64,000 nucleotides of DNA, from the NCBI RefSeq assembly GCF_051020765.1, contig NC_134931.1, positions 19,546,810 to 19,610,809 of the forward strand. Direction: 5' to 3'. Both the position numbers and the translations under genes were made by a program. The notes below the pieces were generated by a model. It saw nothing but the letters and a program-made list of their open reading frames with translations. It did not search any database and had not been told where the DNA came from. The stretch is from Lasioglossum baleicum (Eukaryota; Arthropoda; Insecta; Hymenoptera; Halictidae). This document shows positions 11,666 to 22,300 of this stretch, in pieces; the stretch's first letter is position 1; each line of letters begins with the position of its first letter.

Positions 11666-14600
11666 GCAGTCATTCCGAATGAAGACTTTCCCAAGTTGTA
11701 CCTTCTCCACTTCTCGAACCGTTTTCCTCGCTATACTACGACCGTCTAAGTGCCGGGCGATCACGCCTACGCAAAATCTACTGCTGCTATATTCACACTT
11801 TCCTTTTATTTGATATCTAAAGTCACGCTTAACCCTGCGTGCACGGTTTGGGTCGTTTATGTCCGAAGCGAAATTTCACTCAATATTTAGTTTTAAACAA
11901 TTAACGTTCCAACGATCATATCTCCAATTGAGAACAGTCTTGTGAATACGTCCATATTTTGAAGAACGTTTTGAAAAATATATAACGTAATTGAAACTAG
12001 AAGAACAACAATGATAAAAAGTAGAAAAAGAAAATGTCACGCTGACTTTGTGCAAATAAAATGCAGATAATAAATCCGATCCATCTGTTTCCCTGCACGC
12101 ACAACGTTTGAGTAGGCGTGGCCTCGGGACTCCAGTCAGCAGAGGGAGCCACCGCTGTGCCGTACGGGGCAAACGGCTCCTATTACACGAAACGAAACGC
12201 GATCTCGTTGCGCGAAGCTATTCGAGCAGATTTTTGCGAAGACCGACGGTATCCGAACGGAAATTTCCGACGCGGAAAACACGGCGAACAGTGGAACCGG
12301 CGGCACATTGTTACAGCATCGACCTTCACCGACATCGTGGCAGGTTTAAGCGGTTTCAATTCGTAATTCTCCCCCGGTTCGCACGGCCGCGGTCTCTCTA
12401 CGCTCGCCGGGAAAAACGGCGTTTTCAGGCACGCAAACAATCCTGCGTTTTGTCCACCTCCTACCAGCCCTCTCGTTATTTACGAGACGAGAAAGGGATT
12501 TCCGGCGTGCCACTGCTCCGGTAACAAGTTCACATGCAACTAACGAATCTCGTTGCGGCTGTTTCTCTTCCTCGGCTTCCTTTTTTCCAGGCTGTTATTG
12601 CATGCGCTTGAAGTCTGTTTGGTGCATCGGTTGCTGCGTTACTGTTCCTTCGTATTTCGGGGCTCGATCCGAACAATACGGATTCTGCAGCGCAAGCTGC
12701 AGGATACCGGTTATTGTTCGATATACTTTTTTTTCATTTTTATGTAACGCTGTTGAATACATTCAATACGTTCAATCGTTATTTTGGTATGTACGAGAAT
12801 GTCAGTTATCCTATCGAATCGTTGACAAGCGTTTCGCATCTTTCTTTTCAAATAAAGAAGGCAATCTAGCCATGCAAATAAAGAAGAGTAAATTGAAGCC
12901 ATGTAATACTTATTTCACACCAAATAAGCAACAACAGTATGGATGTTTTTGTTACCACTCGAGATCAATGTTTATTTCAATTCAAGATTGATTTGCTTGC
13001 TTCACAATGCTACAAAAAGAAAAGAAAGGAATAAAGGCAGTCGCTGATGACAGTTTTAGCTTTCTATAACACAGTCAAGACCGAAGATATGCAGACACAA
13101 GATTTCTGTACGAACACCTATACAAATATTCTAGTAGCTCAAATATTTTTGAGGCCGATCATGCCGAACCGCAAGCTGCCTTTAGATTCTCATGAAACAT
13201 CGCATCTATCCGCAGCTTTCATAATAAATATAGCGGGAGAGGCTCATAAAGTCCGACGAACAAGATGCGTATCGTGTAATACAGAATTCCGGGAGCAGCT
13301 TTAAGATATAGCCCGTTTAAACGGCAGCATCCGATAGGAACACAGCCGACCCAGTTTCCACCAGAGATTACACGAATCATAGGCGTTATCAGAACATGTG
13401 AATGCTTTAAGACGACAGACTGCAGACGTCCAGTAGTCAATGAATTTTATCGAGGCGCGCATTCGCCATAAAGGGAACTGCTTCGGGTCTGTGACCAGTG
13501 ACAACGGAACGGAGATGAGACCCCGAAGACGATCCCGGATTCCTTGTACGTCAAATCACCGTCGGCAGGAGTGAGACATAAAGTCTCGTAAAGTCGGGGG
13601 CCCAGGTCCGTCGTAACCGTTTGACGTTCGACGGTTTTACGTGGTGGCGTTCGACTGCCTACGTTTCTGCATATTTAACCGGCCCGCGGCTACGATTTTG
13701 GTTCCGCTTACGCGCCGCCACACAAGCCCATTTTCCCCGGCGATCGAATCAACGTTAGCAGTAACCGCTCGCCTTTTATGCCACCATCGTTGAATTTAAA
13801 TGTCGATGCCGGGGACGGCCGGCTTATGCTGATCGTCGACTGTATTGTAAATCCCATCGCACATGACACCCTGGAAAAATTTCGGACTAAAATCGCTGCC
13901 TGGCGATGCTTTCCTGTCTTCATAGTGAATTCAGCATTTGGAGATACTCAGGCATGTTAACGATGGACTTATTCCAGTATTTCACTGTAAATTGTTGGCT
14001 GTTCTTCATTCCGTGTTGCGAGAAACTGTTCTTCGACGAGGAAAGAGGCACATGCACGTTGGCAACGCTTTCTTTACGCTTTCTTCAAGTATACGATCCT
14101 CCATAATTTAATTATAAAGAAAATAAAAAATGAAATCGTTACATAAAATCTCAAAACCTCGACCTCCCCTTTAAAAATCTGGATAGATCATGGTTAGTAG
14201 AACCAAGTTATACAGCCGTTTTTCTGATTACCGTGTCAAACGAAGCATGCAATAAAATCACGTTAGGAGATCCCAGGTTCGCAGCGTTACGTACGGAAAC
14301 ACCGCGGCTGCGAAACTGCCCTATCGCGAATTGAAATCAGTTTCGAGTCGGCGCGCAGTACGGTAGCGCGAGGGAGGGCAAATATGGCGACGGATATCGC
14401 GCACGCAGATAAGAAGATTTACGCCGTAATTGCGAGTCGCAACTTTTGCTATCGGGCTCGAAGTTTAAGCCCTGAAGTGACATTTGCTAACGGAAAAAAG
14501 GCGTCGCAACGAGCGCGGGGGTAGCGGAGGCTTCAGCCGCAAACGAGGTAGAGCCGAGCGTTAGCACTTTATAGACGATAACTGGGTGCACATCCCGAGA

Positions 14601-14664
<64 letters not shown>

Positions 14665-16544
14665 CTTCGGCATCCTAGCGTCAGGACTTCTAATCGAAGC
14701 GAAGGAATCGACGCTCTGCCAGCCCCACGGCGTATTCTCATCGCCCCAGCACGCGTTCGAGGCCTGTTATTACGCGAACTTCAAACTACCACGCTGCGTC
14801 ATAATCGCGAACCGGTCCCTGCGATGATGTACGTACATCGGGCTTGTGGTTGCTCGTAGAACCAAGCCGCAAGTGGAAGCGTTCGGAATGACGGACAGCA
14901 ACAGCGAAAAGTGGAGAGCGGCTGATTGGCGAAGGAAAAACAGGATCGAACTTCGATGAAGTAGTTCACTGAAGAATCACCAGTGATGTTCAAATCGATC
15001 GTGAAGTAGCCTTGTGCTGTCTCTAAGATCGTCTTATTATATTCAATCTATGAAACGTATTAAGGAAGAATTAAGAATAAAGATCTGCTATCTAATAATA
15101 ATGAGTCTAATTTAGCTATACATCTTGACAAAGAGAAATGTTTACGGTGTGTTATTTGTGATGCTAATAGACTGTGAATTGTAAATTGGGTTGAACCCGG
15201 CCACAATTCGTCTGCCCTGCACATTAGTTTGGATAACGTGAATAAAAAGGAATAACGAATGCTACGTTGGAGAACGTATGTCCGCTCGTAACAGTGTCCC
15301 GTGGCGAAAGGATTAAAAGGATTTTTCAAACAGCTGGGAGGACGAATTGCATTAGACAAACACGGGGACGGCCGGTTGAAGTGTCGAGACGCTTAACAGG
15401 ATAAACGTGTATAAAACTGATTTAGCTATTCAAGGCAGGAGTTTCGCCGCATTGAGTTACGCGGCGGATAGTCCCGTCGCGCGTACCGACAATTACGGTT
15501 TTAACAGGGTTATGTCGATTAGCCGAAATCCGAAGAGGTAGCCGGGCCCGCGCGACAGGAAGCAGGAAGTTCAAAGGACGAAAGATTTCCAACGGGGCTC
15601 GGCTGCATTTTGTCGCGGACGCCGCGCCGGCCGTGGGAGCTCGAATTAAGAAAGTTTTCCAAGGGAACGAAAGTGGAAGCTGCGCGATCCCCGGTGGAAG
15701 TTAAAGAAAATGGTAGTCGACGACTCTGGCCGGAACGAAAGTCTGGGAAAGGGGCTCAATAACGATTTCAACAGCACTGCCGTTCCCTCTATCTTCTTCG
15801 CTTCCTTGTTACGCCGTCCTACTCCGTTGTTAGCCATCCCGACCCCCTTTTGCCAACCCTCCCGGATCCCATCTCACCCCTACGACTCGCCCGTTTTCCT
15901 CGTTTCAGAAATTTAGCCGGTTGTAAGTTAATTTCCTCAATTTCTTATGCAACGGTGCATTAGCTAGACGACGGCAGATGTCAGCGGATCTCTGGCCTCA
16001 CGACCTTCCACCCTCTATCATCGCCATTTTATCCTCACTACCCGCTAAACCGTAGTTTATATTCCGCGGCGGGTATCTGTTGAATGGCAACTAGCGATTC
16101 TGCCCGCGAATTTCTCCAGGTTATTCATAGGAAACTTTGTTTCTCCATCTACGGCCCGAGAAGACGCTCTGCCATGACTGCGTTATCCAGAAGATGTTTA
16201 AGCACTCAAACTCCTCCATTCTGTTTTATACCACTTAGATTTTTATTTGGTTGGTTCCTAGATTTTATTCTATTTAACAGAAAATGAACTTTATGTTCTT
16301 ATTGTTTGAGGAAAGATACGTCGATAGGCTGCATCGCCATATATTGAAGATACTTCATCTTCCGCAAATCGGAAAATTCCCCAAAAGACTCCATTAATTT
16401 TAATACAGCCGGGATTACTTTTAATCCAGTAAAGCTTTTGAAACACAGAACGATTTTTTAATTATTTTCAGTTTCTCCAAGTTTGTGTACGAGTATTGGA
16501 ATTTGCATGAGCTTCGCAATTAATGGATCACATAAGTGTATTTT
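11666..16544. other. Non-coding stretch
   Basis: No recognisable exon, tRNA or mobile element. A good-looking splice acceptor (pyrimidine tract then TTTTTTCCAG) lies at 12550-12590, but what follows is not recognisable as coding. Another acceptor-like site (TTTCCTCGTTTCAG) ends at 15908. The section 12.7-13.1 kb is AT-rich, and 15.4-15.9 kb is GC-rich. Confidence 0.55.
14603..14660 (+). repeat. Perfect TC microsatellite, 29 units
   Basis: The longest perfect dinucleotide array in the window: 58 bases of uninterrupted TC. Its perfection suggests it is young and likely length-polymorphic. The antisense frame reads Glu-Arg repeats, which are artefactual. Confidence 0.95.
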
Positions 16545-16990
16545 ATTACATACAGGGTGGACCATGTAAGTGGAACGATGTCTCCTAAATGGGCTTGAAA
16601 AAGTAAATCTTTTCGAGGATAATTTTTAACAGACATGAAGTGCGTATTTTTTTGTAACGCTATACTAGACTTTTTTTTTCTTTCTACATTTGCAAACTGC
16701 CGTGTAATTCGCAGCACAGCTAAACGCGGAATGACTATCCATGTAGAACTGTACAATGTACAAACGATGTGGTGCGAATGTTTTTCTACGCGATGCTCTG
16801 TTTTTACAAAAATTGATTTTGAAAATTCGTCGAGTACGAGTGAATACGATCTGCGAAAAACCTGTTCTATTAGTGACAATATTCCCGAAAAGCTATGCCG
16901 GACAGAGTCAATCAATAACAGAAGGACATGGGAACCAAATCCTATTCACTCGTGTCTGACGAGTTTCCAAACGAATTTTCTTGGATATAA
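16545..16990. repeat. Possible end of an interspersed repeat, family unknown
   Basis: The stretch opens with TACAGGGTGGACCATGTAAG. ACAGGGTG-type starts followed by a moderately AT-rich body are a form I associate with the ends of dispersed repeats in arthropods. Two antisense frames of 129-131 codons span it, but neither contains a reverse transcriptase or transposase motif I can see. No matching inverted end (CCACCCTGTA) is visible within the next kilobase, so it is at most a one-ended relic. The right edge is a guess. Confidence 0.25.
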
Positions 16991-17527
16991 AACGATCCGT
17001 AAAAAGGTTCCTGCCTTCTGTTAGCTATGAACGAATATTGTCTTTTAGTTATAGTTTCATACAATATCAAAAACCCGCGTATGCAATATCAATACATAGG
17101 AATTTATTTGCAAGACTTCCATTGAATCCAATGGCAACGCAATAATAATCCTGTTGGATGTGAAGCTATCGTTCTGGGTAGTCATTGTATGTGAAAACAG
17201 ACGGCAGGTTGCGTCTAGAATTAATTATAGTCACTATAGTTCCCTGTGTTCTCTCTCTTTAGTACCAAATGCATGAGCTCACAAAAGATGCCAGAATGAT
17301 AGATTGCAGTTCTAGCCACAGAACCATAGTCTGGATAGTCAGCGACTATCAGTCATTGTAATCATGCGAGTTCATCCATTAAACACATTCAAATCCTCAA
17401 AGTTGCTGTTGGAATAGAGGGACATTCATAGAAAGAGCACCTACTGTGTAATTAGAAATGGAGTTTCTTTCTTTTGCTAGGCTTTCGATCATTCCGATAA
17501 GAAGTTAACGGTTTCCTCAAACTAATT
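16991..17527. other. Non-coding stretch
   Basis: AT-rich sequence with no open frame of note. An acceptor-like run (CTCTCTCTTTAG) ends near 17262. No repeat unit or RNA gene was recognised. Confidence 0.55.
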
Positions 17528-17607
17528 AGGTTCCATTTAAAAGTGTTTTGCCATGTACCATAGATTTTCCAAAATTACGATTTAATCACCGGTCGGTAAT
17601 GTGTTAA
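17528..17607 (-). mobile_element. Truncated TTAA-type MITE (copy E)
   Basis: Read on the minus strand, this is the first ~80 bases of the MITE found complete at 28608, 30302 and 43148. It begins TTAACACATTACCGACCGG and continues through the GAAAATCTATGGTACATGGC motif to AAATGGAACC. The rest of the element is missing beyond 17528. Its TTAA end lies two bases from the pogo-like element that follows, so two relics are packed together. Confidence 0.8.
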
Positions 17608-17609
17608 CA

Positions 17610-17792
17610 CAGTAGAATTTCGATTATCCGTTCTAATTAGTGGAACATGATTGTTCGGATAATACAACAATTACATGGTTTCAGTGCTGAACTCAATCGT
17701 AGCGTATGGATTGGTTTAACGCAAACTAATTCTTTGTGGTATTCAAATGATAAAAAATTCGACCAGAGGCCCGGATAATCGAGGTTCTACTA
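17610..17792 (+). mobile_element. Pogo/Tigger-like MITE, ~183 bp
   Basis: The left end reads AGTAGAATTTCGATTATCCG (from 17611) and the right end is its inverted partner, AGTAGAACCTCGATTATCCG on the minus strand. Over 21 positions, 18 match. An internal TTCGGATAATAC motif repeats part of the terminus. The AGTAGAACCTCGATTATCCG form is what I know from pogo/Tigger-like (Tc1-mariner superfamily) non-autonomous elements. The right flank begins TA, but the left flank is CA, so the expected TA target duplication is not intact. There is no coding capacity. Confidence 0.7.
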
Positions 17793-18119
17793 TATAACGC
17801 TAATGGACATGTAGAAAAATGTCAAATACCTGCTACGATCGATTCATAGAACACGAGAGAGTATTATTGCAGGGTTGAGACGTCTTGGCGACTTTCCTCG
17901 CAACCGGAGACCGCAGCAATAAACAGTGCGACAAGAGGCGGAATTTATTGTTGCGACACCGTGATTGCATTTTAATGAACGAGGCTGATTCGCGCGACAC
18001 CCGGCACATTAGCGGCAGCGTGTAAATTAAAACATCCTTTCGCCGGGCGCTTTCGATCGGTTTAAGGGGGTTCCTTAAGTGGCCGCCGACGCGTCGCCAT
18101 AAAACGTTCGGTTATCCGC

Positions 18120-18142
18120 GAGGAGTGGCGGCTCCGCTCCTC
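18120..18142 (+). other. Stem-loop, 9-bp stem and 5-nt loop
   Basis: GAGGAGTGG at 18120-18128 pairs with CCGCTCCTC at 18134-18142, all nine positions if one U.G wobble is allowed, around the loop CGGCT. There is no T run after it. It may be a fold in a transcript or chance in GC-rich sequence. Confidence 0.5.
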
Positions 18143-18263
18143 CCGAGACCCATAACTCACCGTGTTTACGCGTAGATAACGCGGTTAAAAAATAACCGGG
18201 CACCGGCATCGGTCCCCATTAAATATTAATGTGTCAAGCGAATACATGAATCCACTTACATAC

Positions 18264-18288
18264 GTATATATATATATATATGTATATA
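18264..18288. repeat. TA microsatellite
   Basis: GTATATATATATATATATGTATATA, an alternating TA run with two TG steps. Short and self-complementary. Confidence 0.85.
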
Positions 18289-19195
18289 CAGCCCGCGTTT
18301 TATACAAGATTTTACGCAAGACAGTTATACGATGTATTGTCCTGGCTAGGGGAGATTGATAGCGAGCTCGCGCGGGATTGTTGAAGCGGATCGCGTAGGC
18401 CGCTTCCTCTTAATAACGGGTATATCGAATCACTGACACCGGTTTTCCGACTAACGATTGAAGACTCGCTCATTGTTATTTTATCCCCCTCTGGAAACCG
18501 TGAGATTTGATATTCCATTGTTCCAGAGGAATGTTTGTTTTACCGAACGGTTGTAAAATAGCTTCTTGAATGCGCTGGCTACTCAATGACTCAATGATCG
18601 ACTCCTTGTAAATGAATACCTTGTACACCATTTCATGAAATTGTACAACTTTCTATACATTAAAGCTGGTTCACTGTACAATTTCGTACGCGTCTATCTT
18701 TCTTGAAATTGGAACGTTTCATCGGATCATGATGTAGCAACAAAAATAGCAAAAGTGTCGATTCCAACTTTGTATTTTTCCCTGTTTCTGGATGAAACTG
18801 TCTCACGTCGCTCTTTTCATACAATCAAAATAAAAGTCTTTATTTCCTCCTTCAAAGGCGCTGCCCCAATCGTCATCACCATCTCAAAAGACCCGGATAA
18901 AGCGCACGCACGTTTCCCCTCGGAGAAAATGCGTCCGAGGTTTCTCCCCATCGAAGATTCAGCAATGGACCCTGTCCCGGTGTGAAATCTGTCGCTGTTA
19001 ACGTTAATCCACCGAGGAATTCGATTTGTGTCCAGCGCCGTAGAAAATTGGTGTACTTCGTAATCGGGTTCGTTCGTTTCATCTTGTTCCGGTGTACCGG
19101 CCACGTTAGCAGTGTACCGTGCTACGAACAACTGCAAGCTGATTCCACGTGCAAAAATGAACAAATATCCCCGGACAAAATTTTTCGATTCGATG

Positions 19196-19327
19196 CTTAG
19201 TTTTCGAGAAAATCGAGTTTGAAAATTCGACTGGCGCGCCTGTGCATGGCTGGCCATTTCCACTTCGCGTGAGTAGCGGAGCGCGCTGGCCAGCGAGTTT
19301 TCAAACTCGATTTCCTCGAAAACTGAG
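19196..19327. mobile_element. Foldback element / hairpin with ~40-bp arms
   Basis: The left arm at 19196-19235 and the right arm at 19289-19327 are inverted copies: 36 matches, three mismatches and one gap. The shared core is ATCGAGTTTGAAAA. The 53-base centre is GC-richer, and its edges (GGCGCGCC and GAGCGCGC) extend the pairing partly. This is either a small foldback MITE or a hairpin-forming transcript. A single-arm-like match (ATCGAGTTTTGAAAATTCG) occurs at 28991-29009, which favours a dispersed family. I see no clear target duplication outside the arms. Confidence 0.65.
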
Positions 19328-22300
19328 CCTCTAAGGAAAAACCGTGATTGCGCACTTTTTATTAATTTCTGTACGGAGAATTATCCTATGCCCTTTCGAA
19401 GCGTGGTTTATACGACAAGTAACGAGAAAAACAGTCGAGTCAGGATAATCGATCTGAAAGTGGATATCTCCGCGAAAGATGCGTCTCGACATAGGACGTT
19501 CCCGTGTAGGCGAACGCGTATAATAATCCATTAGTCCGACGGGCGAAATTGAGGGGCGCTTCGGAGAACGAGTGGGCAGGGGATGCGGGGGTGGGTGCGA
19601 TAGGGTCGCGAGCTTCTGCGAGAACACCGAGCTAGGAAGGGGGCAAAGAGTTGGCTGAATTTGAAGTTGAGTAGTGGCAGGTGGAGGTCTCTCTTGCATA
19701 TCTCTCTCTTTCTCTCTCCTTCCCAAATTGCTCGTTCCCTTCCTATCGTTCTCTAGCTTCCTTCTTCCCTGTGTTGGTGCACTATACCTATAAAGAGAAC
19801 ACACTCGGCCCGCGCCAGGGCAGACAATTAATTTGCGAGTCAGGGCTCTGCGGTCCATTCCTGTGTCCGTCCGTTTAAGATTGATTAAGAGTCCCCTGAA
19901 ATCTAGGTCCTCCACCCGTTCGTTCAGAATCGAGCACAGCATCGATCCGAAAGCTTGCATCCTTCGGAAAACATCGGATCGGTTGTGCCCCCCTTTCTAC
20001 CCTGTAATTAACTGCGCTCACGTGATTAACGGATCGAGTCTGCCGCGCGAAGAGTTCTAATCGAGGTTTCACTTTCATTCTTCGGCACGTTGCACTTCGT
20101 GAACAGCTGCAAACTGTTGCCATGCTGAGTTTCCGATGGCTCTTCAAGATTCCTGGCACTTAAGAAAGACGGAACTTTGATTTATCAATGCCCCAGGTTC
20201 CATCTAAATTAAACGTGTTGATAGAAAGTCAATTTCTAGTGTATTTATTACCACGCTTATATTAGCTTGCCGAGTTGTCGTTGTTGTATGCGTAAAATCT
20301 TGTAATCGAATTTTAAACCACTTCCCGATGAGCTAAAGACTTGAAACTCTAAACATAGCTCAGAACTGGATGACAATGCAATATTAAAAAATAAATTTTT
20401 AAAAAACTGTGCGTTGAGGAGAAACAAATTTTTACTATTAACCGTCACACTTCGTCACGCGACGCTCGGTAGTACGTCATCGCGTTCAGCGATCCCCACT
20501 CTGCGCGCCAGTGCTCCCTACTCCACTACGTGTTCCCACTCCGACTCATTCCCACGCCACTGACCCATTTCGCACCGCAGGAGCTCAGTCAGTGTGGTGT
20601 TCCGTTCATTCAGTTCCACTTCAATATAGTTTAGCGCTCCTCGCTTTTATTTATAGTCACTAATGCCTAAAAATATTATTTTCTCCTTTTCAGTGCATGT
20701 TAATATAAACGTGGTTTTTAAAAAGTTCTTTTTTATATATTTTTTTTCTTGCTGCTGGTTCATAAAAATGATAAGATTAAATTTATTTCACGTGGAAGCA
20801 TCTCTATAATTTAAATGATCGTAAAATGAGAATTCGAACCGGAGAACGGACATTTAATGCTGCTGAGTTTTAAGGGATTGTCCCAACTTTTTGCTGCCAC
20901 AGTCCCCTTTATGAACATTTTGCAGAATATTTATGGGTCCACGGTTTTTCCTTTTGAATGAAAATTTTGGAGCTCTTCGCACGGCCAGCGGTGACAGCCA
21001 CACGCGTTTCAGTTAAGGGGATCAAAAAGCCGCAGCTAAATTCACGAGCAAAGATATCAGAGAGGCATCGCGACGTTAACGCCTCGTGACACACGTACTC
21101 GATCTCACACGCACACCACGGATGCATGTGCTCGTGCGAGCTGCATTGTTACATTTATAGAAATCTGGGTTACGAAATGCCCGTTCCGCAGCATTATCCG
21201 GCCCCGACTGTCCAGTCACGTAGACTGTGGTGGTTAAAGATGGCTCGCGTGTAGCTGCAAGGTAATTTTGAACGCGACCATGCGTTCGCACCTGCGGGAA
21301 ATGCCGACACGGAGTACATCATTATCCATCTTTTAATTATGATGCGCAATTACGACCGGGAAATCGTACATGCACCACTTGACGCGCTTTTTGCAACCTG
21401 GGGAACGCATAAACTTTTTATCATCCAATTTCAGCGCTGGAAATGAAAACCTGACAGTAACAATAGTTTATTAAATCCGTCGCATCATATTTTATACTCT
21501 TCTTTCACTTTTTTTATTGTTCTTAGGCACTCTATTGTATTTCAATCATGTTTTCAACGATTTCTAAGTCAATTCAAATTCGATAGTAGTAGTAATTTCA
21601 ATCATAAAGTAAGAAACCACTCTCAATAATCCCTGAAAATTTCTATTGAGATTCTTAACAAGCTCCCAGCCAGCGGATGAAACGCTAATAGAAATAAATT
21701 TGACGGGAATGTCTGCAATCCAGCAGACGAAACTATCCGCATAAAAATCCCAAGTCTATTCATCGCACACGGCGAAAGCACATTTCCTCCGTGATATTTC
21801 CAAGAATAAAAAGCTCGAGGGGGTAAAGCCCAATTCAAAATCCAGTTGTGTAAAAAATGTCTTTCCATTTGGCGACACCATCTGCCCGACAAAAAGTGAC
21901 GTCGCGTGTAAATCCGGCAAGCCGGAAGCTTGATCCCTGACGGATACAGCTTAATCGTGCTCAGCGATCCGCCGGTTTCTCGCGGACGGTGAATCAACCC
22001 TCGCATATTTCGCGAAAGCAGCGAGCCGCGCGCGCGGGGGTGGATTCCCGTGGTGCGCGAGGACACAAAACGTTTCCTGACGCGACACTTCGATCGGAAA
22101 TGGCGCGGAAGGAAAAGGGCGAGAGCCAGGTTTACGAGGTGCTCTCGCCCTCCATTCCCGGCGTAGACACGGAGTCTTCTTCCTGATGATTCATAGACAT
22201 ATCGTTTGAATCATGAAGACCATCCAGATCCAAAAGTCTGCGCCAGAAATTCGCGATTTCACCACTTCGCGACTGCTTCAGACATGATAGAGTGTGTGAA

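Larger units (their letters stand above)
17793..19195. other. Non-coding stretch with GC-rich and TAAT-rich segment
   Basis: Between about 17990 and 18240 the sequence alternates GC-rich runs with TTAAT, GCCATAAAA and ATTAAATATTAAT motifs, as many developmental enhancers do. A 9-bp stem hairpin lies at 18120-18142. Open frames are at or below 148 codons with no recognisable product. Confidence 0.45.

Noticed and set aside
12550..12600. Strong splice acceptor with possible exon downstream
   Set aside because: The motif is good, but the following sequence has no recognisable coding content or paired donor, so no exon is called.
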